From Acidobacteriaceae bacterium (GTDB lineage Bacteria; Acidobacteriota; Terriglobia; Terriglobales; Acidobacteriaceae): a stretch of DNA of 37,914 nt. The notes below the pieces were generated by a model, which was not told where the DNA came from, searched no databases, and saw only the letters and a program-made list of their open reading frames with translations. The translations under genes were made by a program, and so were the position numbers. How positions within the stretch are numbered: position 1 is the first letter of the stretch; each line of letters begins with the position of its first letter. The stretch spans positions 1-37,914 of the forward strand of contig JASHUR010000332.1 of assembly GCA_030039895.1 (NCBI GenBank), read 5' to 3'. Positions 8,352 to 16,752 of this stretch are shown here, piece after piece.

Positions 8352-9689
8352 TCACTGTGACAGCACTGCCTCCGCGGACGCCGCGTCCGCCAACCGCATG
8401 TCTGCCAGTGAATACACAATCAGCACCAGATACGCCACCAGCGGCACGCTGTACGCCACCGCCATGCTCCCGAACCGGTCCGACAAATAGCCCATCGCAA
8501 GCGGCATCACCGCTCCTCCCACAATCGCCATCACAATCAGCGACCCGCCGATCTTCGTATTCTCCCCCAGCCCGCGTATCCCCTGCGCAAAAATCGTGGG
8601 ATACATCAATGACATAAACAAGCTCGTCAGCAGCAGCGCCCCAGCGCCCAGCCAGTTCGGAGCCAGCACACCCACTCCGGCCAACACCGCGTTCGCCACG
8701 CAGAACGCCAGCATCAGCCGGTTCGGCTGCACATACCGCATCAGCCATGCAGACAGGAACCGCCCCACTCCAAACGCCACTAGCGATCCGGTAAGCAGGT
8801 ACCCCGCTGCCTTCTCGGCCTCATGCGTATACATCATGATGTACGGAATCAGGTAGCTCCACGTGCCCACCTGTGCGCCGACATATAAGAACTGCGCTAC
8901 CACCGCGAACAAAAAGTGCGGATACCGCAGCAGCGCTCGAAAGCCTCCGCCTGTGACTGTTTCTTCCTCCGCCTGTATCTTTGGGAACTTTGTCACTGCG
9001 ATCAGTATCAGCATGGTCAGCGTCACCAGACTCACCGCCAGATATGGCTTCACCACGCGCAACGTCTCCGAATGCAAATAATTCCTGTAGTGATGCAGCG
9101 CCTTCTCCGCCGCCACCTGCGCCGGGGTCAGCTCGATCCCCGAGAAAATGAACTTCGTGCCGATCCATACGCCCACCACCGATCCCACAGGATTGAATGC
9201 CTGCGAAAAGTTCAGCCGCCGCGCCGCACTGCGTGGATCGCCCAGTTGCGCAATAAAAGGATTCGACGCCGTCTCCAGAAACGACAGCCCGCCGGCAATC
9301 ACAAACAGCGCGGCAAGAAAGAAGCCGTAGCGATCAACCACCGCCGCGGGCCAGAACAAAATCGCACCCACGCTGTACAAACCAAGCCCGATCAGAAACC
9401 CGGACTTGTATCCGAACTTCCGCATGATCAGCGCCGCCGGCATCGCCAGAAAGAAATAGCCCAGGTAGAACGCAAACTGCACCAGGCCGGCCCCAAGCCG
9501 CGTCATCACAAACGACTTCATAAACTGCCGGATCAGCACATCGTTCAGGTTGTTCGGAATCGCCCATAGAAAAAACAGCGTGGTCACCAGAACGAACGGG
9601 ACCCCATATCCGCGCGGAACCAGGGGAACGTCCTTGCTCTTGACTTCGCTTTGGGCTTCAACGTTACTGCGGGGCGGCATGGTTGGCAT
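8352..9689 (-). CDS. FucP-family sugar:H+ symporter (MFS)
   Basis: A 445-aa inner-membrane transporter with about 12 hydrophobic segments. The first helix carries FFLWAIPNNLNDVLI, the hallmark of the FHS group (L-fucose and glucose/galactose permeases). QLGDPRSAARRLNFSQAFNPVGS near residue 155 also matches FucP, where NxxQxFN helps bind sugar. The start at 9689 has GAGG a few bases upstream and lies six bases after the lactonase stop, so they share a transcript. L-fucose is the leading guess from the neighbours, but this family also moves other hexoses. Confidence 0.85.
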   Translation of the reverse strand: MPTMPPRSNVEAQSEVKSKDVPLVPRGYGVPFVLVTTLFFLWAIPNNLNDVLIRQFMKSFVMTRLGAGLVQFAFYLGYFFLAMPAALIMRKFGYKSGFLIGLGLYSVGAILFWPAAVVDRYGFFLAALFVIAGGLSFLETASNPFIAQLGDPRSAARRLNFSQAFNPVGSVVGVWIGTKFIFSGIELTPAQVAAEKALHHYRNYLHSETLRVVKPYLAVSLVTLTMLILIAVTKFPKIQAEEETVTGGGFRALLRYPHFLFAVVAQFLYVGAQVGTWSYLIPYIMMYTHEAEKAAGYLLTGSLVAFGVGRFLSAWLMRYVQPNRLMLAFCVANAVLAGVGVLAPNWLGAGALLLTSLFMSLMYPTIFAQGIRGLGENTKIGGSLIVMAIVGGAVMPLAMGYLSDRFGSMAVAYSVPLVAYLVLIVYSLADMRLADAASAEAVLSQ

Positions 9690-9695
9690 GGGTCC

Positions 9696-10565
9696 TCAGG
9701 TGCGCCCGCCAGCGTGGGCGTACTCGTTCAGCCCATACACGCGCACGGCGTTACCGCCCAGTATCTTCTCCTGCTCCGCTTCCGACAAATCCTTCACCAT
9801 CTCCCTCATCGTCTGCCACCAGCGCCCATAACTCACCGCTAAGGTGCACACCGGCCAGTCCGATCCGGCCAGCAATCGCTCCGCTCCAAAACACTCAAGT
9901 ATTACATCAAAATAGGGACGCAGATCATTCAATATCCATGTCTTCCACTCCGCCTCTGTCGTCATGCCGCTCAGCTTGCAATACACATTCGCCCGGCGCG
10001 CCAGCGCGCGCATCATCGTCCGCCACGGCTCCAGCTCATGCGCCGCAATCCGCGGCTTCGCCAGGTGGTCCAGCACAAACACTTGCTTCGGATGCCGGTC
10101 CACCAGCGCGATCGCCGCACTCAATTGCCGCTCGTACACCAGAATGTCGTACACCAGCCCATACGCCAGCCCGGAACCTTCCAGCACTTTCATGCCGTGC
10201 TCAAACGCATCGCTCAGCATGTACGCATCCGGCTCCGCCTGCAGTATATGTCGCAGACCCTTCAGCTTCGCTTCCCCTGCCAAAGCCTCCAATTCCCTGC
10301 CAAACTCCGCGCTCGCAATCGGAGCCCATCCGACCACCCCGGCAATGAACGCATTCTCATGCGCCAGCCGCAGCAGCCAACGAGTCTCCTCTACCGTCTG
10401 CCGCGCCTGCACGGCTATGCTCGCATCAACTCCCGCCGCCGCCATCTCCACCCGCAGGTCGGCCGGAGAAAAGTCGCGCCGCAGCGCCGTCATCTCCGGC
10501 CCAATCCACCCATACTCCTCAGCCGAGTAGTTCCACAGGTGATGATGAGCATCCACACACAGCAT
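9696..10565 (-). CDS. Amidohydrolase, L-fucono-/rhamnono-lactonase-like
   Basis: A 289-aa TIM-barrel amidohydrolase (Amidohydro_2 group). The metal motif DAHHHLW (His7 and His9) starts the protein, VLDHLAKP lies mid-barrel and GSDWPV carries the conserved Asp late in the chain. The family opens sugar lactones, including L-fucono-1,5-lactone and 4-sulfomuconolactone. The ATG at 10565 is chosen because GGAG lies seven bases before it and the metal motif follows at once; a TTG at 10586 is less likely. It heads the fuconolactonase-fucP-rbsD run. An oxidative L-fucose or L-rhamnose route is inferred, but the dehydrogenase, dehydratase and aldolase are not in the window. Confidence 0.78.
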   Translation of the reverse strand: MLCVDAHHHLWNYSAEEYGWIGPEMTALRRDFSPADLRVEMAAAGVDASIAVQARQTVEETRWLLRLAHENAFIAGVVGWAPIASAEFGRELEALAGEAKLKGLRHILQAEPDAYMLSDAFEHGMKVLEGSGLAYGLVYDILVYERQLSAAIALVDRHPKQVFVLDHLAKPRIAAHELEPWRTMMRALARRANVYCKLSGMTTEAEWKTWILNDLRPYFDVILECFGAERLLAGSDWPVCTLAVSYGRWWQTMREMVKDLSEAEQEKILGGNAVRVYGLNEYAHAGGRT

Positions 10566-10635
10566 TCCGAATCTCCGCACTGTCAACGTCAGCCATGCGC
10601 AGGTACTCGGCGTACCTGCTCAGGGTATCCACTCG

Positions 10636-12582
10636 TCATGGGTTGTACTTATGCAGCCAGTTCGCGATCTCCTGCATCACGTTCAGTCGCTGCTCCCACT
10701 CGCTCGGGAAATGCCCCGACCCGGGATACGTCACCATCCGCACCGTCTTGCCGCGCGCCTTCAGAATCTGGAAATACTCCAGCCCCTGATACGTCGGAAC
10801 GCGCACGTCAGCTTCGCCCTGCAGAATCAGCAGCGGCGTCGTCACCTTGTACGCATAATTCATCGCCGAGAACCGTTCGAACGCCTCGGGGTCCTTGTCC
10901 GTCCAGCGCGCGTCGTAATCGATCTGCTCCACGTCGCTCGTCCAGATGAACGAGCTCCAGTCCGTAATACCCGCGCCTTCAATCGCTGCCTTATAACGGT
11001 TCGTCTGCGTCACCGCCCATGACGTCATAAAGCCGCCCCCGCTCCAGCCAAACATCGCCAGCCGGTTCGGATCGGCCCATCCCTGCGCAATTGCATAGTC
11101 GGTCGCGCTTTCTACGTCGTCGTAGGCGCGGTCGCCAAAATGCTGGTAGATCGCCTCCAGAAAATCCGCGCCATACCCAATCGACCCTCGATACTCCGGC
11201 TGCAGCACCACATACCCCAGCCCCGCCACAAACCGCGAAAACGGATCCAGATCCAGCGGATCATTCGCCTCCGGCCCGCCATGCGGCAGCACCACAAACG
11301 GATACTTCTTCCCCGCTACATATCCCGCCGGAAACGTCGCAACGCCCTGGAGCTTGATTCCCTCCTTGCTCGTCCAGTTCACCACCCGCACAGTCCCCAG
11401 GTCGATCTTCGCCAGCTCATCATCACCCTCGTGCGTAATCCGCTTCAGTCCGTCGCCATCCGGAACCATCACGTTGCCGGTATGTGTCGGATCACCCGCC
11501 GTCATCGCTACCTGATCGCCCTCGCCCGTGTACTGTGGTGTCACCGGCACGCCGTAAATCGTCCCCGCCGGCCAGCGATACGCCCGCTTCAGCGCGCCGT
11601 CTTCAAACCGGTCCACCTCGGCCTGCACGCCGTGATACACCAGCACCCACACGCGTCCCTGCACATCACCCGCAATCTGCACCGCCGTCCCATCCAGCGC
11701 CGGAGTCTGGTCAACCGCCGCACCGCCAGCCGCCGGCATCGTCCAAACATGCTCCGGCGTGAGCACATTTGACTTCGTTGACAGCACCGCAATTTCCTTG
11801 CCGTCATCCATCCACGTAATGCCGTTCACCGCATTCGGAATGTCCGCCACATGCCGCGACCCCGATGCGCTGCATACATCAATCGACGCGGCGACATAGT
11901 GGTAGCCCGTGCGCGGCGTCTGCGACAGCACTGCCAGCTCATCGCTGTTCGCATTCCACGCCGCAGCGTTTGAGCCGCCTCCCACCGTCAGCATGCCGGT
12001 CACATGCTTCAGATTGCCGCACCACCATGCGCCATCCGTTCCATTCGCATTCACCACATACAGGCCTGTCTGTTTTGCCTCATGCACGTGCCTGAACGCA
12101 TCCATTTGATCCGGCGGACGCGGATCGGCCGTCAGCACAAACCGCTTCCCATCCGGAGAAGGCATCGCACCTTCGACCCCGCGCGGCAGCACCACTACCG
12201 TCGACGGAGCCGCCGCAGCTTTCCCATCGGTCACTGCGAAAATCGCAAATTGCTGCTGGTCATTCACCTTCCATGCGCCATACAGGCTCTTGCCATCGCG
12301 CGTGAACCCCATCGGCTCAAACCCCTTCGGCAGCTCCAGCTTCTTCGCATGGCTCCCGTCGGCATTCATGGTCCACCACTCATGCTGCGTCGGACCCTTC
12401 TCCGCCCCGTAGCCCACCACATACAAAATCGTCCCGTCACCGGCTACCGCAAACGCATATGCACCGTGCAGCTTCGCCCAGTCCTGCGCCGTAAACGGGG
12501 CCTTCGCCTGCGCCGCCGTAATGCCCGCCGCACCAGCCACAGCAATTCCCAAAACACCAGCCAGAATCCGCTTGAACCGCAT
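10636..12582 (-). CDS. Secreted S9-family serine peptidase (prolyl oligopeptidase type)
   Basis: A 648-aa exported peptidase. The first 27 residues (basic start, then LAGVLGIAVAGAAGITAAQA) form a signal peptide. A beta-propeller-like region of about 370 residues follows, then the alpha/beta-hydrolase domain. The catalytic serine sits in FGWSGGG (about Ser514), with the Asp in GEADVRVP (about 592) and the His in PGSGHFPS (about 624), in the family's order. The family cuts short peptides or acyl-amino-acids; here it would work in the periplasm. The start at 12582 has GGAGG seven bases upstream. It lies 70 bases before the lactonase start on the same strand. A role in sugar use is not implied. 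Confidence 0.88.
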   Translation of the reverse strand: MRFKRILAGVLGIAVAGAAGITAAQAKAPFTAQDWAKLHGAYAFAVAGDGTILYVVGYGAEKGPTQHEWWTMNADGSHAKKLELPKGFEPMGFTRDGKSLYGAWKVNDQQQFAIFAVTDGKAAAAPSTVVVLPRGVEGAMPSPDGKRFVLTADPRPPDQMDAFRHVHEAKQTGLYVVNANGTDGAWWCGNLKHVTGMLTVGGGSNAAAWNANSDELAVLSQTPRTGYHYVAASIDVCSASGSRHVADIPNAVNGITWMDDGKEIAVLSTKSNVLTPEHVWTMPAAGGAAVDQTPALDGTAVQIAGDVQGRVWVLVYHGVQAEVDRFEDGALKRAYRWPAGTIYGVPVTPQYTGEGDQVAMTAGDPTHTGNVMVPDGDGLKRITHEGDDELAKIDLGTVRVVNWTSKEGIKLQGVATFPAGYVAGKKYPFVVLPHGGPEANDPLDLDPFSRFVAGLGYVVLQPEYRGSIGYGADFLEAIYQHFGDRAYDDVESATDYAIAQGWADPNRLAMFGWSGGGFMTSWAVTQTNRYKAAIEGAGITDWSSFIWTSDVEQIDYDARWTDKDPEAFERFSAMNYAYKVTTPLLILQGEADVRVPTYQGLEYFQILKARGKTVRMVTYPGSGHFPSEWEQRLNVMQEIANWLHKYNP

Positions 12583-12664
12583 ATCTAAGCCTCCGCGTCA
12601 CTCAAATCTCAGTGGACCTTACCGCCGCCCCCCTGTCCCTACGAATTGTAGCCAAAAATACCAA

Positions 12665-12686
12665 ATGCCCTGAAGGATCAGGGCAT
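12665..12686 (-). terminator. Rho-independent terminator after rpiA
   Basis: On the minus strand ATGCCCTGA pairs with TCAGGGCAT around a four-base loop, and TTGGTATTTTTGG follows. It starts about 47 bases after the rpiA stop and ends about 80 bases before the S9 peptidase start, separating the two units. Confidence 0.75.
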
Positions 12687-12732
12687 CTTCAGAACCGGGC
12701 CGGACATTTCCGTCGCGGCACTCCGTCCTTAT

Positions 12733-13434
12733 TTATGTTGTGCGCTCCACGACCTCATGCTCCATTGCAATCAGCGCCATGCTCGCCATGTCCAGAAACA
12801 GCCCATGCTCCACAACTCCGACCATCGAATCCAGCTCTCTTGCCATTGCGTACGGATCCTCGATCAGCATGCCCGAACAGTCCAGAATGAAGTTCCCCTG
12901 GTCGGTAATGTACTTCGATCCGTCCTGATTCACACGCACCGCCGGAGTGAACCCAAGCTCTCGCAGCGCGCCGTCCACTAAAGGAGCGGCCATGGGAATC
13001 ACCTCAACCGGCAGCGGAAATCGTCCCAGCTTCTGCACCTGCTTCGATTCGTCCGCGACAACCACAAATCGCTTCGATGCGCTGGCCACAATCTTTTCGC
13101 GCAGCAGCTTGCCGCCGCCGCCCTTGATTAACATCAGCTTCGGCGCGACCTCGTCCGCGCCGTCAATCGTCAGGTCAAGGCTCCGGCACTCTTCAAAATT
13201 GATGAAAGGAATCCCATAGCTTTTCCCCAGCCGTTCGCTGTCCTCCGAGCTCGCAATGGCGCGAATCCTCAACCCATGGTCGCGCACTTGTTCGCCCAAA
13301 AGCCGAATCCAGATCGTTGCCGTCGACCCGGAGCCTAACCCCAGCGTCATTCCCGGCTCGACCAGTTCCATCGCCCGTTGCGCGGCGTGCAGCTTCAAAT
13401 CCAGATGGCTTCCGCGAGTTGCAAATTCAGACAT
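12733..13434 (-). CDS. rpiA: Ribose-5-phosphate isomerase A
   Basis: Interconverts ribose 5-phosphate and ribulose 5-phosphate in the cytoplasmic non-oxidative pentose phosphate pathway. The phosphate-binding loop LGLGSGST is at about 31-38, the active-site DGADE at 91-95 and IKGGGGKLLREK at about 103-114, which includes the likely catalytic Glu. Length (233 aa) is normal. The ATG at 13434 follows GAGAGG by about nine bases. It is a housekeeping gene standing on its own transcript: a terminator follows and 216 bases separate it from the upstream regulator. Confidence 0.95.
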   Translation of the reverse strand: MSEFATRGSHLDLKLHAAQRAMELVEPGMTLGLGSGSTATIWIRLLGEQVRDHGLRIRAIASSEDSERLGKSYGIPFINFEECRSLDLTIDGADEVAPKLMLIKGGGGKLLREKIVASASKRFVVVADESKQVQKLGRFPLPVEVIPMAAPLVDGALRELGFTPAVRVNQDGSKYITDQGNFILDCSGMLIEDPYAMARELDSMVGVVEHGLFLDMASMALIAMEHEVVERTT

Positions 13435-13650
13435 CGATCCAGCCCTCTCACCAAGCGGAAATTAACACCCACCAGTGTATCCGCAATCAGGCTTGGCTTT
13501 TCTGACCCAGGCGCGGAAAACCCCGTGATCGTGAGTCGCGGTTGCGAGGACAGGCGCTCAAAAGGATCCGCAGAGCCACAGCGGCGCGATGACGACTTTT
13601 ATGCCGCTGGTGGAATTCCTATCGCGGTCTTCTCTCGCGCGATACGGAGT

Positions 13651-14400
13651 TTAGGAGACCGCAGCGCAGCGTGGTTCGGAGGGACGGGCAGCGGTGACTT
13701 CCTTGCGGGCGGGAGCCGCGGCAAGGGGAAGGAGCTTGGAGTGGTTGATGGCATAGAGCGCGAGTTCAACCCGGGTGGAGACGCCCAGCTTATCGAAGAT
13801 GCGAAACAGGTTGTTTCGAACCGTGTGCTCGCTGAGTTTTAACTCGTTGGCAATTTGCCGGTTGGTCAAACCGTCTGCTACCAGCTGAACGATCTCTTCC
13901 TCGCGCTTGGTCAACAGCTGCGCCCCGTCAGCATTCACAACTTTGACCGGCGCATGCCGCGAAAACGCCTCCATCACCTCTTGAAGCTGAGCGCTGCTGG
14001 CCCATATCTGGCCGGCGCTGACTTGCCGCACGCATCGGCAAAGACTCTTCAGTCCATGCGTTGAAGGAGAAAAGACCCCCTTGGCTCCGGCGCCGAAGGC
14101 GGCGGTGGCCAGATGACCCTCATTGCTCTCCAGGAGCACAACCGACTTGACCTTAGGACAAGCCGTCTGGATCTGCTTGAGTGCCATGATTCCACTCAGC
14201 GGGCCGTCCGCCAGCGTTGTGCTGATCAACGCCAGCTGAATCCCGTTGGAACGCACCGCCTCTACGGCCTCGCCGACGGACCACGCTCGAGCTACCACGC
14301 GAAAACCGGAGTAGCGGTTGAAAGCCTGCGTATACAGCTCGCTTGCCATCGTCCCGTGGCAGGCTAAGAGAATAGAGATATCTTCTTGGTTCAGGCTCAT
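13651..14400 (-). CDS. NarL/LuxR-type regulator with degenerate receiver domain
   Basis: A 249-aa DNA-binding regulator. The C-terminal helix-turn-helix is intact (LTKREEEIVQLVADGLTNRQIA ... LSEHTVRNNL ... KLGVSTRVELA). The N-terminal part has the length and pattern of a response-regulator receiver but lacks its key residues. The usual acidic pair is LACH, the phospho-Asp position is Ser in ALISTTLADG, and the late Lys is replaced in GVFSPST. Phosphorylation control is therefore unlikely; ligand or protein binding may replace it. The ATG at 14400 has GGAGG nine bases upstream; a longer start at 14418 is possible. No histidine kinase is adjacent. A 750-base gap with hairpins separates it from the beta-helix gene, and its targets are unknown. 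Confidence 0.85.
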   Translation of the reverse strand: MSLNQEDISILLACHGTMASELYTQAFNRYSGFRVVARAWSVGEAVEAVRSNGIQLALISTTLADGPLSGIMALKQIQTACPKVKSVVLLESNEGHLATAAFGAGAKGVFSPSTHGLKSLCRCVRQVSAGQIWASSAQLQEVMEAFSRHAPVKVVNADGAQLLTKREEEIVQLVADGLTNRQIANELKLSEHTVRNNLFRIFDKLGVSTRVELALYAINHSKLLPLAAAPARKEVTAARPSEPRCAAVS

Positions 14401-14753
14401 AATGCCGAACCTCCGCACGAATCTACGAAAACTGAACTACGGGGGATACGCGGGCCCTGGGGGCGGGAGAAGTCTCAACGTAATTACTCAACCGTCGTTC
14501 TGCCCGTTTTCGGCAACCACAGGATTTATCTGATTTCGGCACATAGGCGCGTTTCAGGCAGCCTATTCAACGTTACCTTCGCTATACTCTCGTACCTCTC
14601 GCACGGTAACTTTGGGGAGACCTTCAGCGGGGTCGATCAACTAATGTCACCGATGGCGTTAAAGATGGCTATACGCTAGCATTGGTCTCTAGTTTTGGCA
14701 ACTTATATTTTTGCGCAGTGACAACACCACGCATCAGTAACCAGAGACACTTC

Positions 14754-14799
14754 GGGGGAGAGGGCCTTTTCGCATGACAAGCAGAGGCCGCTCTCCCCC
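14754..14799. other. Long GC-rich hairpin
   Basis: GGGGGAGAG (14754-14762) pairs perfectly with CTCTCCCCC (14791-14799). The stem continues, after one bulged G, with GGCCT pairing with AGGCC, giving about 14 pairs and an 18-base loop. No T run follows on the plus strand, so it is not a plain terminator. It could be part of an untranslated leader or a small RNA. Confidence 0.5.
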
Positions 14800-14828
14800 G
14801 TAAATACTGTGAATTGTGATACTTCTAC

Positions 14829-14862
14829 CTCGCCTCGGGATTGAGGTGAGGCGAGTTTCTCA
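14829..14862 (+). terminator. Possible terminator or attenuator hairpin
   Basis: CTCGCCTC (14829-14836) pairs with GAGGCGAG (14848-14855) and is followed by TTTCTC. An overlapping alternative stem (ACCTC with GAGGT) could compete with it. It lies 30 bases after the larger hairpin and about 290 bases before the beta-helix gene, so it may end a short RNA or attenuate a leader. Confidence 0.4.
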
Positions 14863-15148
14863 GCAGAAGTAAAGCTGCATTCTCATGCACACAGTCTGCA
14901 ATTTCGCAGCAATGAAACTGTAACTTTAGTGCAACAAAGAGGCTGATCATCACGCCGGTCGTAGCCGCTCGCACCGGAGAGCGGCAAGCATCGCGCGCCT
15001 TTGGCTTCTCCCCGGCCCACCCCCAGGCGAAATCTTCAGTTAGCGCCCTTCATATATCAGCCCACTTCCGTCCGACTGCTATTTTCAGCTGTGTCACACC
15101 AATGCCATGAGATTATGAATGGACCCAGATACGCCCAGAGATAGAGAC

Positions 15149-16615
15149 ATGAACATTCGCATTGGTCGTGTAACTTATTTGATGCTTCTTGCGACCTCGG
15201 GCGTCCTTTGGCTCGATTCCAGCAGTGTCTCGTCGGTAGAAGCAATCACGCCCCAAACCATCTATCTCTCTCCAGGCGGCAACATCCAGTCGGCAGTCGA
15301 TGCCGCACCATCCGGGACTACCTTCGTGCTGCGCTCAGGTATCTATCGCATGCAAAGTGTGACGCCCAAGCACAACGATACTTTTGTTGGCCAGGGCCCG
15401 GGTGTGGTACTCAATGGATCGACGATACTGACATTTCGGCCAGCGTCGACCGCTAATAGGCTGTGGGTGGCTCGCGCGATCGCTACGCCCTCAAGTGCCG
15501 AATCTAATCGCTACTACCAAACGGGGTGCGAGCAGAATCATCCTTTGTGCGCGTTTACGCAGGACTTGTTCATTGACGGCCAACTGCAGACTCCAGCCAA
15601 TGGACTGGCAGGCCTGCGGCCCGGACAGTGGTTTTTCGACCGCTCCCATAGCTTGGCCTATCTACCTGCTGACCCTCAAGGCCATGTAGTCGAACTGGGA
15701 ATGACGCCCTATGCATTTTCCGGGCCTGCAGGCGGAGTAACCATCCGAAATTTGACCGTGGAAAAATATGCGTCGTGGCCACAAAGAGGGGCGATCGGCG
15801 GAGATACTGCCTCTCTGGGTGCTTTCTGGAAGGTCGATCGCGTGGAAGTCCGATGGAATCATGGCACTGGCGTCGGTCTGGGATCAAGTTCTCAGATCCT
15901 CAATTCTTTCATCCACCACAACGGACAACTGGGAGCAGCGGTGCACGGTAAGAGTTCGATGGTTGCAGGGAATGAGATCTCTTGGAATAACTACATAGAC
16001 TTTAAATGGGACGCAGAGGCCGGAGGGGCAAAATTTTGTGAAACGTCGGATTTGGTCGTACGATCCAACTACGTCCATGACAACAACGGGACCGGGCTAT
16101 GGACCGACATTGGCGCGGTTGGTACGCTGTACGAGAAAAATACTGTCGTCCGTAATAAAAGAAACGGAATCCAGCATGAGATCAGCTACGGCGGTGTCAT
16201 ACGCTACAACGTCGTAAAGGATAATGGCTCAATCCCCACAAGTTCGTTGTGGTACTCACAGATTCTGCTGCAAGCCTCAAGCGGCGTGCAAGTCTATGAC
16301 AACACCATTGAGGTAGCCGCTGGCTACGGAAACGGCATTGGCATTATGAACGAGAGCCGCGGCCAGGGAAAATACGGACCCTATGTGGCTGCGAATAACT
16401 CTATCCACAGCAATACAATTACTTATCTCGGATCGTCAGGATACTCTGGGCTGGATGATAGCGCCAAAAACAACTCAGCAGTTGGGAATGTATTCGACTC
16501 AAATCGATACATCACGGCGCAATCTGGGGCATACCACTGGATGTGGTCGCGGCCCATCACGTGGAAGCAATTTCAGACTGCAGGGCAGGAAAAGCATGGG
16601 AGTTGCTGCAAATGA
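15149..16615 (+). CDS. Secreted right-handed parallel beta-helix protein
   Basis: A 488-aa exported protein. A signal peptide (MNIRIGRVTYLMLLATSGVL...) is followed by IYLSPGGNIQSAVDAAPSGTTFVLRSG (split here as read), a typical opening of pectate-lyase-like beta-helices. Later rungs repeat short patterns such as VRSNYVHDNNGTG, YEKNTVVRNKRNG, VYDNTIEV and IHSNTITYLG, the NxxxxN ladder of parallel beta-helix proteins. Such proteins bind or cut polysaccharides. The ATG at 15149 follows AGAGATAGAG; an ATG at 15119 is less likely since it would add a charged stretch before the signal. It is antiparallel to the EPS operon and ends 127 bases from it, so a lyase, epimerase or binding role on that polymer is plausible but unproved. 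Confidence 0.78.
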   Translation: MNIRIGRVTYLMLLATSGVLWLDSSSVSSVEAITPQTIYLSPGGNIQSAVDAAPSGTTFVLRSGIYRMQSVTPKHNDTFVGQGPGVVLNGSTILTFRPASTANRLWVARAIATPSSAESNRYYQTGCEQNHPLCAFTQDLFIDGQLQTPANGLAGLRPGQWFFDRSHSLAYLPADPQGHVVELGMTPYAFSGPAGGVTIRNLTVEKYASWPQRGAIGGDTASLGAFWKVDRVEVRWNHGTGVGLGSSSQILNSFIHHNGQLGAAVHGKSSMVAGNEISWNNYIDFKWDAEAGGAKFCETSDLVVRSNYVHDNNGTGLWTDIGAVGTLYEKNTVVRNKRNGIQHEISYGGVIRYNVVKDNGSIPTSSLWYSQILLQASSGVQVYDNTIEVAAGYGNGIGIMNESRGQGKYGPYVAANNSIHSNTITYLGSSGYSGLDDSAKNNSAVGNVFDSNRYITAQSGAYHWMWSRPITWKQFQTAGQEKHGSCCK

Positions 16616-16719
16616 TCGGCCTGCTCTCTCCTCAAAAGGATCCACGCCCTTGCGAAAGAATCAAATTAGACAAAAAGTAGTCTACCAAGAAGCAGTGTGT
16701 GCTAAATAAGCTATGCGAA

Positions 16720-16752
16720 ACTCTCCACTTCTGAGAGGTAGTTAGTTATTTT
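16720..16752. terminator. Weak terminator between convergent genes
   Basis: CTCTC and GAGAG form a short stem around CACTTCT, followed on the plus strand by TTAGTTATTTTT. It lies between the beta-helix gene and the last EPS gene, overlapping the latter's final codons. The stem is short, so the call is tentative. Confidence 0.35.

Larger units (their letters stand above)
14401..15148. other. Gene-poor intergenic region
   Basis: About 750 bases without a convincing coding frame: short frames here lack a ribosome site and recognisable protein sequence. It separates the regulator and the beta-helix gene, which are transcribed away from each other, so it should hold both promoters. Two strong hairpins lie in its middle and are listed separately. 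Confidence 0.6.
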
